From an uncultured bacterium (GTDB lineage: Bacteria > Actinomycetota > Coriobacteriia > Coriobacteriales > Atopobiaceae), in NCBI GenBank assembly GCA_905214175.1, contig CAJMLD010000129.1:1-5017 (forward strand): a stretch of DNA of 5,017 nt, written 5' to 3'. A program made the translations under genes and the position numbers. Positions 1-5,017 of the stretch are shown here, piece by piece (positions within the stretch are counted from its first letter, which is position 1; each line of letters opens with the position of its first letter). The notes below the pieces were generated by a model. It was not told the DNA's origin and made no database searches. It was given only the letters and a program-made list of their open reading frames with translations.

Positions 1-3
1 AGA

Positions 4-32
4 TGACACAAAGGGACTGTCCCTTTGTCTCA
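4..32. repeat. 29-bp palindrome abutting the xdhC stop, REP-like or terminator hairpin
   Basis: Arms of 14 bases around a single central T at 18, with one mismatch (7/29). The inner 10 bp (ACAAAGGGAC / GTCCCTTTGT) pair perfectly. Read on the minus strand it starts exactly with the TGA stop codon of xdhC (32-30), so the element supplies the stop and forms a hairpin right at the end of the operon. This kind of AAAGGGAC/GTCCCTTT palindrome recurs in many bacterial genomes as a short dispersed repeat, from my recollection; its number of copies here cannot be seen in one window. A role as transcription terminator or mRNA 3'-end protector is inferred. Only three bases remain past it, so a following U-tract cannot be judged. 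Confidence 0.7.
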
Positions 33-536
33 CGCGCTCTTCTCGGCGGCCTCGCCCACGACGCCGTCCATCACGTCGACGGCCTTCTCGACGGCGTTCA
101 CGATGTTCTGGTAACCGGTGCAGCGGCACAGGTGGCCCGAGAGCTGCTTGCGGATCTCGTCGCGCGTGTAGGTCTTGCCCGTGCGCTCCATCTCGAGGGC
201 GCTCATGATGATGCCGGGGATGCAGAAGCCGCACTGCACGGCGAACTCGTCAATGAAGGCCTGCTGAACGGGGTCGAGCGAGCCGTCTGCCTTCTGGACG
301 CCCTCGATGGTGAGAATGTCCTTGCCCTGCGCCCAGTCGGTGAGGTAGAGGCAGGAGTCGGTTGCCACACCGTCGATGAGGACGGTGCACGCACCGCACT
401 CGCCAACCTCGCAGCCACGCTTTGTGCCCGTGAGGTGGAGCCTGTCGCGCAGCGTGTCGAGCAGGGACTCGCGCGGATCGTAGCCAACCTCAACCGGCTT
501 GCCGTTGATGGTGCAGTTGAGAATGCGCATTGCCAT
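30..536 (-). CDS. xdhC: Xanthine dehydrogenase iron-sulfur subunit (2x[2Fe-2S])
   Basis: 168 aa small subunit that carries electrons from the molybdenum centre to the FAD subunit in the cytoplasmic XdhABC complex. Residues 1-75 form a plant-ferredoxin-type domain with cluster ligands C42, C47, C50 and C62 (GCEVGECGAC, then C). Residues about 85-150 form the all-helical second cluster domain with C102, C105, C137 and C139 (QCGFC and CRCTGY). All eight cysteines are present. Length fits the family (E. coli XdhC is about 159 aa). The ATG at 536-534 is chosen because it overlaps the xdhB stop as TAATG and lies 12 nt after GGAGG; a second in-frame ATG two codons later (530-528) is further from it. 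The TGA stop is the edge of a palindromic repeat. Naming caution: in E. coli xdhC is the Fe-S subunit, whereas in Rhodobacter the name is used for a cofactor-insertion chaperone; this gene is the former. Confidence 0.95.
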   Translation of the reverse strand: MAMRILNCTINGKPVEVGYDPRESLLDTLRDRLHLTGTKRGCEVGECGACTVLIDGVATDSCLYLTDWAQGKDILTIEGVQKADGSLDPVQQAFIDEFAVQCGFCIPGIIMSALEMERTGKTYTRDEIRKQLSGHLCRCTGYQNIVNAVEKAVDVMDGVVGEAAEKSA

Positions 537-1417
537 TAGATATCAGCCCCTCCCTTTCGCGCGGCCTCGATGAGCGAGCGGCGCGACATCTCGCCAATAA
601 GCTGCAGGCGGAAGTCCTTCGACGCGCGCCACGAGTCGCGCGGGTGCGTCTCGGCCTGGGCGAGCTCGCCAATCTTGTCAACCGCCTCGGCCACGGAAAG
701 GCCGCGCACAGCGTCCTCGGCACCCGTAGCACGCATGGGCGTGGGGGCGGCGACGCCAAAGGCAAGGCGGATGTCATCAATCGTGGACTTGTCCGCGCCA
801 AGCTTGACCAGGCAGCAGCAGCCCATGGTTGCGATCTCGAGTGCGCGGCGCTTGCCGTACTTGAAGTAGTGACCGGTGAAGCCCTCGTAGTGATCGCGCG
901 GGATGCGAATCTTGACCAGAACCTCGTCGCGCTCCCGGTAGGAGCGGCCGGGACCGGCATACCACTCCTCGATGGGAATGGTGCGCTTGCCGCGCGTGCT
1001 CACCACGTCGAGCAGGGCGCCGTAGGCAAAGAGCGTCGAGGCGCTGTCCGCCGAGGTGGCGGCGTTGCACACGTTGCCGCCAATGGTACCCGAGACGCGC
1101 AGCTGCGGGCCGCCCGGGGTATCGCAGGCCTCGCCCAGCGTGGGGACCGTGGCCTGGATGACGGGGCTTGTGGTGACGTGGTGGAACCACGTGATGGGGC
1201 CAATCTCCACGGTGCCGTCGTCGGCAAGCGTCACGCCGTCCAGCTCGTCATGCAGGTTGTGAATCGAGACCAGGTGCGCACCCGCGAGCTTGCCTCCGCG
1301 CACCTTCACGAGCACGTCGGTGCCGCCGGCAATCACGATGGCCTGGGGGTCCTCGGCCAGGGCACGGCAGGCGTCCTCAACGCTTGTTGCCTCGTACAGG
1401 GATTCAATGTCGTACAT
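536..1417 (-). CDS. xdhB: Xanthine dehydrogenase FAD-binding subunit
   Basis: 293 aa, the same size as E. coli XdhB (292 aa). It binds FAD and passes electrons from the Fe-S subunit to the acceptor, normally NAD+. Residues about 1-170 are the FAD-binding domain of the molybdopterin dehydrogenase family, with the two glycine-rich FAD motifs IAGGTDVLV (29-37) and TIGGNVCNAATSADS (111-125). Residues about 175-285 are the CO-dehydrogenase-flavoprotein C-terminal domain, including FKYGKRRALEIATMG and RLAFGVAAPTPMRA. The long [4Fe-4S] loop insertion known from 4-hydroxybenzoyl-CoA reductase is not seen. The ATG at 1417-1415 overlaps the xdhA TGA by one base and follows a strong Shine-Dalgarno with a 10-nt gap, so translation is probably coupled to xdhA. 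The TAA stop in turn overlaps the xdhC start. The acceptor is inferred from the family, not read from a motif. Confidence 0.95.
   Translation of the reverse strand: MYDIESLYEATSVEDACRALAEDPQAIVIAGGTDVLVKVRGGKLAGAHLVSIHNLHDELDGVTLADDGTVEIGPITWFHHVTTSPVIQATVPTLGEACDTPGGPQLRVSGTIGGNVCNAATSADSASTLFAYGALLDVVSTRGKRTIPIEEWYAGPGRSYRERDEVLVKIRIPRDHYEGFTGHYFKYGKRRALEIATMGCCCLVKLGADKSTIDDIRLAFGVAAPTPMRATGAEDAVRGLSVAEAVDKIGELAQAETHPRDSWRASKDFRLQLIGEMSRRSLIEAARKGGADI
547..555 (-). promoter_or_regulatory. Ribosome binding site of xdhC inside the xdhB 3' end
   Basis: The same AGGGAGGGG is embedded in the last xdhB codons (those for KGGADI, in a different reading frame from the xdhA copy). GGAGG ends 12 nt before the ATG at 536 and 18 nt before the alternative ATG at 530, so the first ATG is preferred. 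Confidence 0.7.
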
Positions 1418-3759
1418 CAGATCAGCCCCTCCCTCTTGAAGCCCTCAACAAGACGCTGCGGGGTCATGGGCATGTGATAGAACTTCACGCCGGTGGCGTC
1501 GAGAATGGCGTCGCGGATGGCGGGCGCCGGGGAGATGATGGGCGTCTCGCCAACTGCCTTGTTGCCATAGGGGCCCGTCGGGTCGTCGGACTCGACGAAG
1601 TCTGCCTTGAGGTCGGGCAGGTCCATCATCGTGGGGATCTTGTAGTCGAGCAGGGTGTCGTTGAGCACGCGGCCGGTCTTGGGGTCCACCTGAACCTCCT
1701 CGGAGAGGCCAAAGCCGATGGACTGGCCCATGCCACCGTGCACCTGCTGCTCCACAAGCTTGGGGTTGATGAGGCGACCGTTGTCCTGCACGGAAATGAT
1801 TCTGTTAACCGTCACCTGGCCGAGCGGCATGTCCACCGTGACGTCTGCGAAGGTGCAGCCCGTAGCGATGGCGTTGGTGTGGACGTTGGCGGTGGCGTAG
1901 GCGCTCAGCTGGTCGTTTGCGTCCACGTTGTAGTAGGCCTCAAGGGCGAGCGAGGCAAGCGTGCATACCTGGCGACCGGTGGCATCCCAGATGGCGTGAT
2001 CGTGCAGGTCGAGGTTCTCGCCGGCGGCCGGATACAGGCGGTGCGCGAAGGCGAGGATCTTCTCGCGCAGCTCAAGCCCTGCCTTCTTGACGGCCGTGCC
2101 CGAGACGTAGGTCTGGCGCGAGGCGTAGGCGCCGGCGTCATACGGCGCAACGTCGGTGTCCTGGAACGAGACGATGTGGACGTCCTCGGTGTCGATGCCG
2201 ATGGCCTCGGCGGCCATCTGCGAGAAGACCGTGTCGGCTCCCTGGCCAATCTCGGTGGCGCCCATCTGGAGCTGCACCGTGCCGTCCTGGTTGAGCGTGA
2301 CGCGCGACGTCGCCGTCTCGAGCGCGAACGGCGCGACGGCCGTCTTGTACACGAAGAACGCAACGCCCACGCCGTGGCGGATGGGGCCGGTCTCGTTTGC
2401 GTACTCGCGCTTCTTCTCGTCCCAGTGGATCCACTCCTTGCCCTTCTCCACGCACTGCGGGAGCGTGCAGGTGTGGGCAGCAACGGCACCACCGGGTGTG
2501 AACTCGTCCACGAAGCCCTCGCGGATGCAGTTCTTGAGACGGAACTCGACGCCGTCCCAGCCGTTGTCGTGGGCGATGTCGCCCATGAGGCACTCGGCTG
2601 TCCAGACGCCCTCAGGCACGCCGTAGGCACGCATGGCGCCCGTGTGCGGGCCGTTGGTATAGACGGTCCACGCCTCGCTGCGGGAGGCAACCTCGTTGGT
2701 GTGGTAGAGCCAACGGAAGGAGTTCACCGAGTTGAGCACCAGCGCGTGCCCGTGGTGGATGTAGCCACCGGTGTTGGACCAACCGCGGATGGAGCGGGCG
2801 TGCAGCAGCATGTCGTCGCCGTAGGATGCCTCGACGTCGAAGGACTTGGGCTGACGGCCCGAGGTGTCCCAGAAGAGCTCCTCGCGCGAGAGCTCGAGGC
2901 GCACGCAGCGCCCACCGAGCTGCTGGCAGATCCAGGCGTTGAGCGGCTCGTAGTGGATGTCCTGTTTGGTGCCAAAGCCGCCGCCGATGTAGGGCTTGAT
3001 CACGCGCACGTCGCCCCAGGGGATGCCCAGCGCCTGGCCAATGACGCGGCGCATGATGTGCGGAATCTGGGTGGAGGCCACGCAGACGATCTTGCCGCCC
3101 TCCATGTAGCAGAACGAGGTGCAGGTCTCAATGTGGACCTGGGACTGCTCGCCCGTCTCGGTGTGGATGGCAATGTGGTGGTACGCCGGGTCGTTGATGG
3201 CGTCGTCCACCGTCTTGTAGCCGTACTTTGCGAGGTTCTCCGGGCTCGTGAGGGCGCAGGTGTGGGCCACCAGGTTATCAGGCTTGATGTCCTGAACCGG
3301 GTGCTCGGTGCCCTTGAGAGACTCCTTGGGATCGTAGACGACGGGCCACTCCTCGTACTCGACCTTGATCTTGCGCAGGGCGCGGTCGCACGCCACGGTA
3401 TCCTCGGCCACCACTACGGCGATGTTGTCGCCGTAGATACGGATGCGATCATCGAGGAGCTTCCTGTCCGCAAGGTCACGCTTCTCGGCGTGGCTGTCGG
3501 CGTACCAGGGGTGACCGGCCACGGGATAGGGCCTGTCTGGTACGTCAAAGCAGGTGAAGATCGCAACCACACCCGGGACCTTCTTGGCCTCGGAGGTGTC
3601 AATCGAGAGCACCCGCCCGTTGCCGATTGTCGAGTGGAGGATCCTCGCCTCAAGGCAGGGCTTGGGGCAGAGGTCGTCGGTGAACATGGCACGTCCCGTG
3701 ACCTTATCGTACGCATCGACGCGCGTGACGGGACGTCCGACCTCCCTCAGCTGTTCCAT
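1417..3759 (-). CDS. xdhA: Xanthine dehydrogenase molybdenum-binding subunit
   Basis: 780 aa catalytic subunit that hydroxylates purines (hypoxanthine/xanthine) at the molybdopterin centre using water as oxygen source. Residues about 14-140 are the aldehyde oxidase/xanthine dehydrogenase a/b hammerhead domain (RVDAYDKVTGRAMFTDD). The molybdopterin-binding domains fill about 160-770. Visible active-site signatures: GGGFGTKQD (259-267), AMRAYG with R377 (position of bovine Arg880), TEIGQG (502-507) and AVGETP with E738 (position of the catalytic base, bovine Glu1261). Position 266 is Gln where bovine enzyme has Glu802; E. coli XdhA also has KQD here. The C-terminus MPMTPQRLVEGFKREGLI closely resembles the E. 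coli XdhA end. The protein is slightly longer than E. coli XdhA (752 aa), partly from about 12 extra N-terminal residues. The ATG at 3759 has a good ribosome binding site 6 nt upstream. First gene of xdhABC. A CO dehydrogenase large subunit is unlikely because the AYxCSFR loop is absent. No frameshift is seen. Confidence 0.95.
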   Translation of the reverse strand: MEQLREVGRPVTRVDAYDKVTGRAMFTDDLCPKPCLEARILHSTIGNGRVLSIDTSEAKKVPGVVAIFTCFDVPDRPYPVAGHPWYADSHAEKRDLADRKLLDDRIRIYGDNIAVVVAEDTVACDRALRKIKVEYEEWPVVYDPKESLKGTEHPVQDIKPDNLVAHTCALTSPENLAKYGYKTVDDAINDPAYHHIAIHTETGEQSQVHIETCTSFCYMEGGKIVCVASTQIPHIMRRVIGQALGIPWGDVRVIKPYIGGGFGTKQDIHYEPLNAWICQQLGGRCVRLELSREELFWDTSGRQPKSFDVEASYGDDMLLHARSIRGWSNTGGYIHHGHALVLNSVNSFRWLYHTNEVASRSEAWTVYTNGPHTGAMRAYGVPEGVWTAECLMGDIAHDNGWDGVEFRLKNCIREGFVDEFTPGGAVAAHTCTLPQCVEKGKEWIHWDEKKREYANETGPIRHGVGVAFFVYKTAVAPFALETATSRVTLNQDGTVQLQMGATEIGQGADTVFSQMAAEAIGIDTEDVHIVSFQDTDVAPYDAGAYASRQTYVSGTAVKKAGLELREKILAFAHRLYPAAGENLDLHDHAIWDATGRQVCTLASLALEAYYNVDANDQLSAYATANVHTNAIATGCTFADVTVDMPLGQVTVNRIISVQDNGRLINPKLVEQQVHGGMGQSIGFGLSEEVQVDPKTGRVLNDTLLDYKIPTMMDLPDLKADFVESDDPTGPYGNKAVGETPIISPAPAIRDAILDATGVKFYHMPMTPQRLVEGFKREGLI
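1426..1434 (-). promoter_or_regulatory. Ribosome binding site of xdhB inside the xdhA 3' end
   Basis: Minus-strand AGGGAGGGG lies within the last codons of xdhA (those for the terminal REGLI) and its GGAGG ends 10 nt before the xdhB ATG. It fixes the xdhB start at the TGATG overlap and points to coupled translation. Confidence 0.75.
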
Positions 3760-3765
3760 GACAAG

Positions 3766-3776
3766 CTCCCTCTCCT
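3766..3776 (-). promoter_or_regulatory. Ribosome binding site of xdhA
   Basis: Minus-strand AGGAGAGGGAG holds two overlapping Shine-Dalgarno cores; the nearer GGGAG ends 6 nt before the ATG at 3759. This supports that start for xdhA. Confidence 0.75.
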
Positions 3777-3808
3777 AGAAACCTGTATTGCTGCATAACA
3801 AAATGTTA

Positions 3809-3864
3809 GTGACCCCGCGAGGGTCAGAGTCGCGGCAGCGGCGAATGGTCACAAACCGCTGCCG
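3809..3864 (-). promoter_or_regulatory. Structured leader or operator dyads upstream of xdhA
   Basis: Several overlapping inverted repeats sit 50-105 bp before the xdhA start. Stem 1 is CGGCAGCGG/CCGCTGCCG (3833-3841 with 3856-3864, 14-nt loop). Stem 2 is CCGCGA/TCGCGG (3815-3820 with 3830-3835). Stem 3 is TGACCC/GGGTCA (3810-3815 with 3821-3826). A six-base GTGACC in the loop of stem 1 (3852-3847 on minus) can also pair with the GGTCAC in the 3' arm of stem 3 (3814-3809). Stems 1 and 2 share bases, and stems 2 and 3 exclude each other. This could be an attenuator-like RNA or, equally, a DNA operator for a repressor. Whether the region is transcribed is unknown because the promoter was not located. 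Confidence 0.4.
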
Positions 3865-3893
3865 ACCGTTCATCCATACGTAATGGTCTCACA
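3844..3893 (-). repeat. Short direct repeat TGTGA(GA)CCATT
   Basis: On the minus strand TGTGAGACCATT (3893-3882) and TGTGACCATT (3853-3844) differ only by a two-base insertion and lie about 39 bp apart, near four helical turns. They may be paired binding sites for a regulator of xdhABC; with only two copies, chance is also possible. Confidence 0.3.
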
Positions 3894-3949
3894 TGCCCTC
3901 TGAGCTGGTCGTTATTCATAAGAAAACGCAACGGTTCCAGCCCAGAGAG

Positions 3950-3978
3950 GGCGCCGGGCACCCAGGATGCCCGGCGCC
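3950..3978 (-). terminator. Probable terminator of guaD
   Basis: Perfect 11-bp inverted repeat, GGCGCCGGGCA (3950-3960) and TGCCCGGCGCC (3968-3978), with a 7-nt loop, starting 7 nt after the guaD TAA. The stem is almost all G/C. There is no immediate U-tract on the minus strand; a short TTTT run appears only about 24 nt further on (3926-3923). GC-rich hairpins without a U-tract are common ends of genes in high-GC bacteria, so full or partial termination between guaD and xdhABC is likely but not certain. Confidence 0.7.
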
Positions 3979-3985
3979 AGCGAGC

Positions 3986-5017
3986 TTACAGCACGCGTGT
4001 ACCAGCCACGTACTTCTCGACGAGACGACCGCCCTCCTCGGCGAGGTACATGTAGCGCTCCACGCGCTCCGCCGGGTTGCACTCGAGCGTCGTGCGCAGG
4101 CCGGAGTCGTCCAGAACCAGGACGTCCGCCTCGTAGCCCTGCTCGAAGGTGCCAACCTTGCCAAAGAACGCTCCGCCGCCAACCGTGGCAATATAAAACG
4201 CCTCGGCGGTAGAGAGGGGCTTGAGGTTCTGGTCCACCAGGCGCCAGCGGAGCTTTGAGCAGCCCACCAGGTCTGCCACTGCGCGGAACATCGAGAGGGA
4301 CGCGCCGCCAGCGACGTCGGTGCCAAGGCCAACGTTCATGCCCTCTACCAGGTAGCGGCGGATGGGGGCAATGCCCGAGGAAAGCTGCATGTTGGACTGC
4401 GGGCACGTTGCGACAAAGGCGTTGTGCTTCTTGAGGATGGCGATCTCCTCGTCCGTGGAGTAGTTGCAGTGGGCCATGACGGTCTTGCCCTCGCCGTCGA
4501 GCTGGCCAAAGTGCTCATAGGTCTCGCCGTAGCAGGTAGACCACGGAGCCAGCCCGTGTACCCAGTCAATCTCGGAAAGGTTCTCCGAGAGGTGCGACTG
4601 CAGCGGCAGCCCCCTCTCCTGTTTGAGCTTGCCCAGCCCCTCCATGAGCTCGTCGGAGCAGGTGGGGGTAAAGCGCGGCGTCAGGATGGGCTTGGTGTTG
4701 GCGTAGCCCTTGGCCTCGACGTCGTTGAGCCAGCGCACCGTGTCGGCAAGCGACGTGGCTGCGTCCTTCTCGCACAGGTAATCGGGGCTGTTGCGGTCCA
4801 TGTTGACCTTGCCTACGTAGGTCTTGAGGCCGGTTGCCTCAAGCTTGTCCATGAGGAGCTCGGTGGGCTCCACGTGCATGGTGCCAAAGACAACCGCGCG
4901 CGTGGTGGGCGAGTGGAGCAGGTCGTCGGTAAAGATGTCGTAGGCACGCTCGGCGTACGAGAGGTCAGCGTACTTGCTCTCCTCAGGGAACGTGTGGGTG
5001 TTAAGCCACTCGAGGAG
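3986..5017 (-). CDS. guaD: Guanine deaminase, N-terminus cut by window edge
   Basis: 343 codons plus TAA; the frame stays open to base 5017, so the start lies outside the window. The first visible residues are LLEWLNTHTFPEE, which match the LLEWL..YTFP region of guanine deaminases, so I estimate 90-100 residues are missing, including the first HxH zinc motif. The enzyme hydrolyses guanine to xanthine and ammonia in the cytoplasm (amidohydrolase fold, one zinc). In the visible part, QSHLSEN supplies a zinc His and the catalytic Glu (partial-peptide residues 142 and 145), VMAHCNY supplies a His (183) and GLGTDVAGG the Asp (234). TPRFTPTCS, the guanine-deaminase form of the substrate-pocket PRF motif, separates it from related chlorohydrolase-like deaminases such as SsnA. 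The in-frame ATG at 4879 is an internal Met, not the start: conserved family sequence continues upstream. It lies upstream of and co-directional with xdhABC and makes its substrate xanthine. Confidence 0.95.
   Translation of the reverse strand, partial: LLEWLNTHTFPEESKYADLSYAERAYDIFTDDLLHSPTTRAVVFGTMHVEPTELLMDKLEATGLKTYVGKVNMDRNSPDYLCEKDAATSLADTVRWLNDVEAKGYANTKPILTPRFTPTCSDELMEGLGKLKQERGLPLQSHLSENLSEIDWVHGLAPWSTCYGETYEHFGQLDGEGKTVMAHCNYSTDEEIAILKKHNAFVATCPQSNMQLSSGIAPIRRYLVEGMNVGLGTDVAGGASLSMFRAVADLVGCSKLRWRLVDQNLKPLSTAEAFYIATVGGGAFFGKVGTFEQGYEADVLVLDDSGLRTTLECNPAERVERYMYLAEEGGRLVEKYVAGTRVL

Larger units (their letters stand above)
3760..3985 (-). other. Intergenic region between guaD and xdhA
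   Basis: 226 bp without a credible gene. In transcription order it holds the guaD hairpin, a more A/T-rich stretch (about 3911-3931) with a lone -10-like TATGAAT (3920-3914), a TGTGA(GA)CCATT direct repeat, the competing stems at 3809-3864, another A/T-rich patch (3780-3808) and the xdhA ribosome binding site. No convincing -35/-10 pair with 16-18 bp spacing was found, so the xdhA promoter is not placed. The presence of a hairpin and dyads suggests that xdhABC has its own control rather than depending only on read-through from guaD. Confidence 0.7.

Noticed and set aside
1417..3759. XdhA as a carbon monoxide dehydrogenase or aldehyde oxidoreductase large subunit
   Set aside because: The CoxL active-site loop AYxCSFR is missing; the AMRAYG region, KQD motif and C-terminus follow E. 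coli-type XdhA, and guaD is adjacent.
1384..3798. An 804-codon open frame on the plus strand opposite xdhA, plus a 315-codon one opposite xdhB and a 178-codon one opposite xdhC
   Set aside because: These are antisense shadows created by strong G/C third-position bias: the translations are dominated by Val, Leu, Gly, Ala, Arg and His, contain no recognisable domain, and the minus-strand frames encode clear, complete enzymes.
3914..3943. A sigma-70 promoter using TATGAAT at 3920-3914
   Set aside because: The -10-like hexamer is reasonable but the sequence 16-18 bp upstream (GGGCTG/GCTGGA region) has no resemblance to TTGACA, so no promoter is called.
3760..3949. A known purine (guanine/adenine) or molybdenum-cofactor riboswitch before xdhA
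   Set aside because: The conserved loop and junction sequences of the purine aptamer are not seen, and I could not fit the molybdenum-cofactor consensus; only unassigned stems can be supported.
3986..4879. A guanine deaminase starting at the ATG at 4879
   Set aside because: The frame continues upstream to the window edge with conserved guanine deaminase residues (LLEWL, THTFPEE, FGTMHVEP), so this Met is internal.
1..5017. tRNA, rRNA, CRISPR array, insertion sequence or attachment site
   Set aside because: Coding sequence occupies nearly the whole window; no regularly spaced repeats, transposase frame, cloverleaf or rRNA-like stretch was seen.

Overview
The window is a compact purine-catabolism locus with every gene on the minus strand. 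Read in the direction of transcription (right to left) it holds a guanine deaminase gene that runs off the right edge, a 226-bp intergenic region, and the complete three-gene set for a molybdenum xanthine dehydrogenase of the E. coli XdhABC type: molybdopterin subunit (xdhA), FAD subunit (xdhB) and 2x[2Fe-2S] subunit (xdhC). Guanine deaminase turns guanine into xanthine, and the dehydrogenase hydroxylates xanthine (or hypoxanthine), so the genes encode consecutive steps: guanine to xanthine to urate.

Organism: the DNA is visibly G+C-rich (about 60% by eye), Shine-Dalgarno sequences are strong, and third positions are mostly G or C. The three Xdh proteins look most like the E. coli-type subunits from recall of those sequences. 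Together with the short 'AAAGGGAC / GTCCCTTT' palindrome at the left edge, this suggests a host-associated or anaerobic high-GC bacterium. A Coriobacteriia-like actinobacterium (Olsenella/Collinsella type) is my best guess, but no marker gene in the window proves it.

Layout: 1-32, a 29-bp near-perfect palindrome whose last three bases are the xdhC stop codon; 30-536, xdhC; 536-1417, xdhB; 1417-3759, xdhA. Each of the two gene junctions is a one-base stop/start overlap (TGATG, TAATG), preceded by the same 14-base Shine-Dalgarno-containing sequence. 3760-3985 holds the xdhA ribosome binding site, a set of mutually exclusive stem-forming sequences that look like a structured leader or operator, a short direct repeat, and a strong GC hairpin just after the guanine deaminase stop codon. 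3986-5017 is guanine deaminase, lacking its N-terminal part (about 90-100 residues, judged from family length).

I find no evidence of a novel biological system. The genes are well-known families and intact as far as visible. The less ordinary points are the palindrome that supplies a stop codon, the competing RNA structures ahead of xdhA, and the twin translational-coupling signals.
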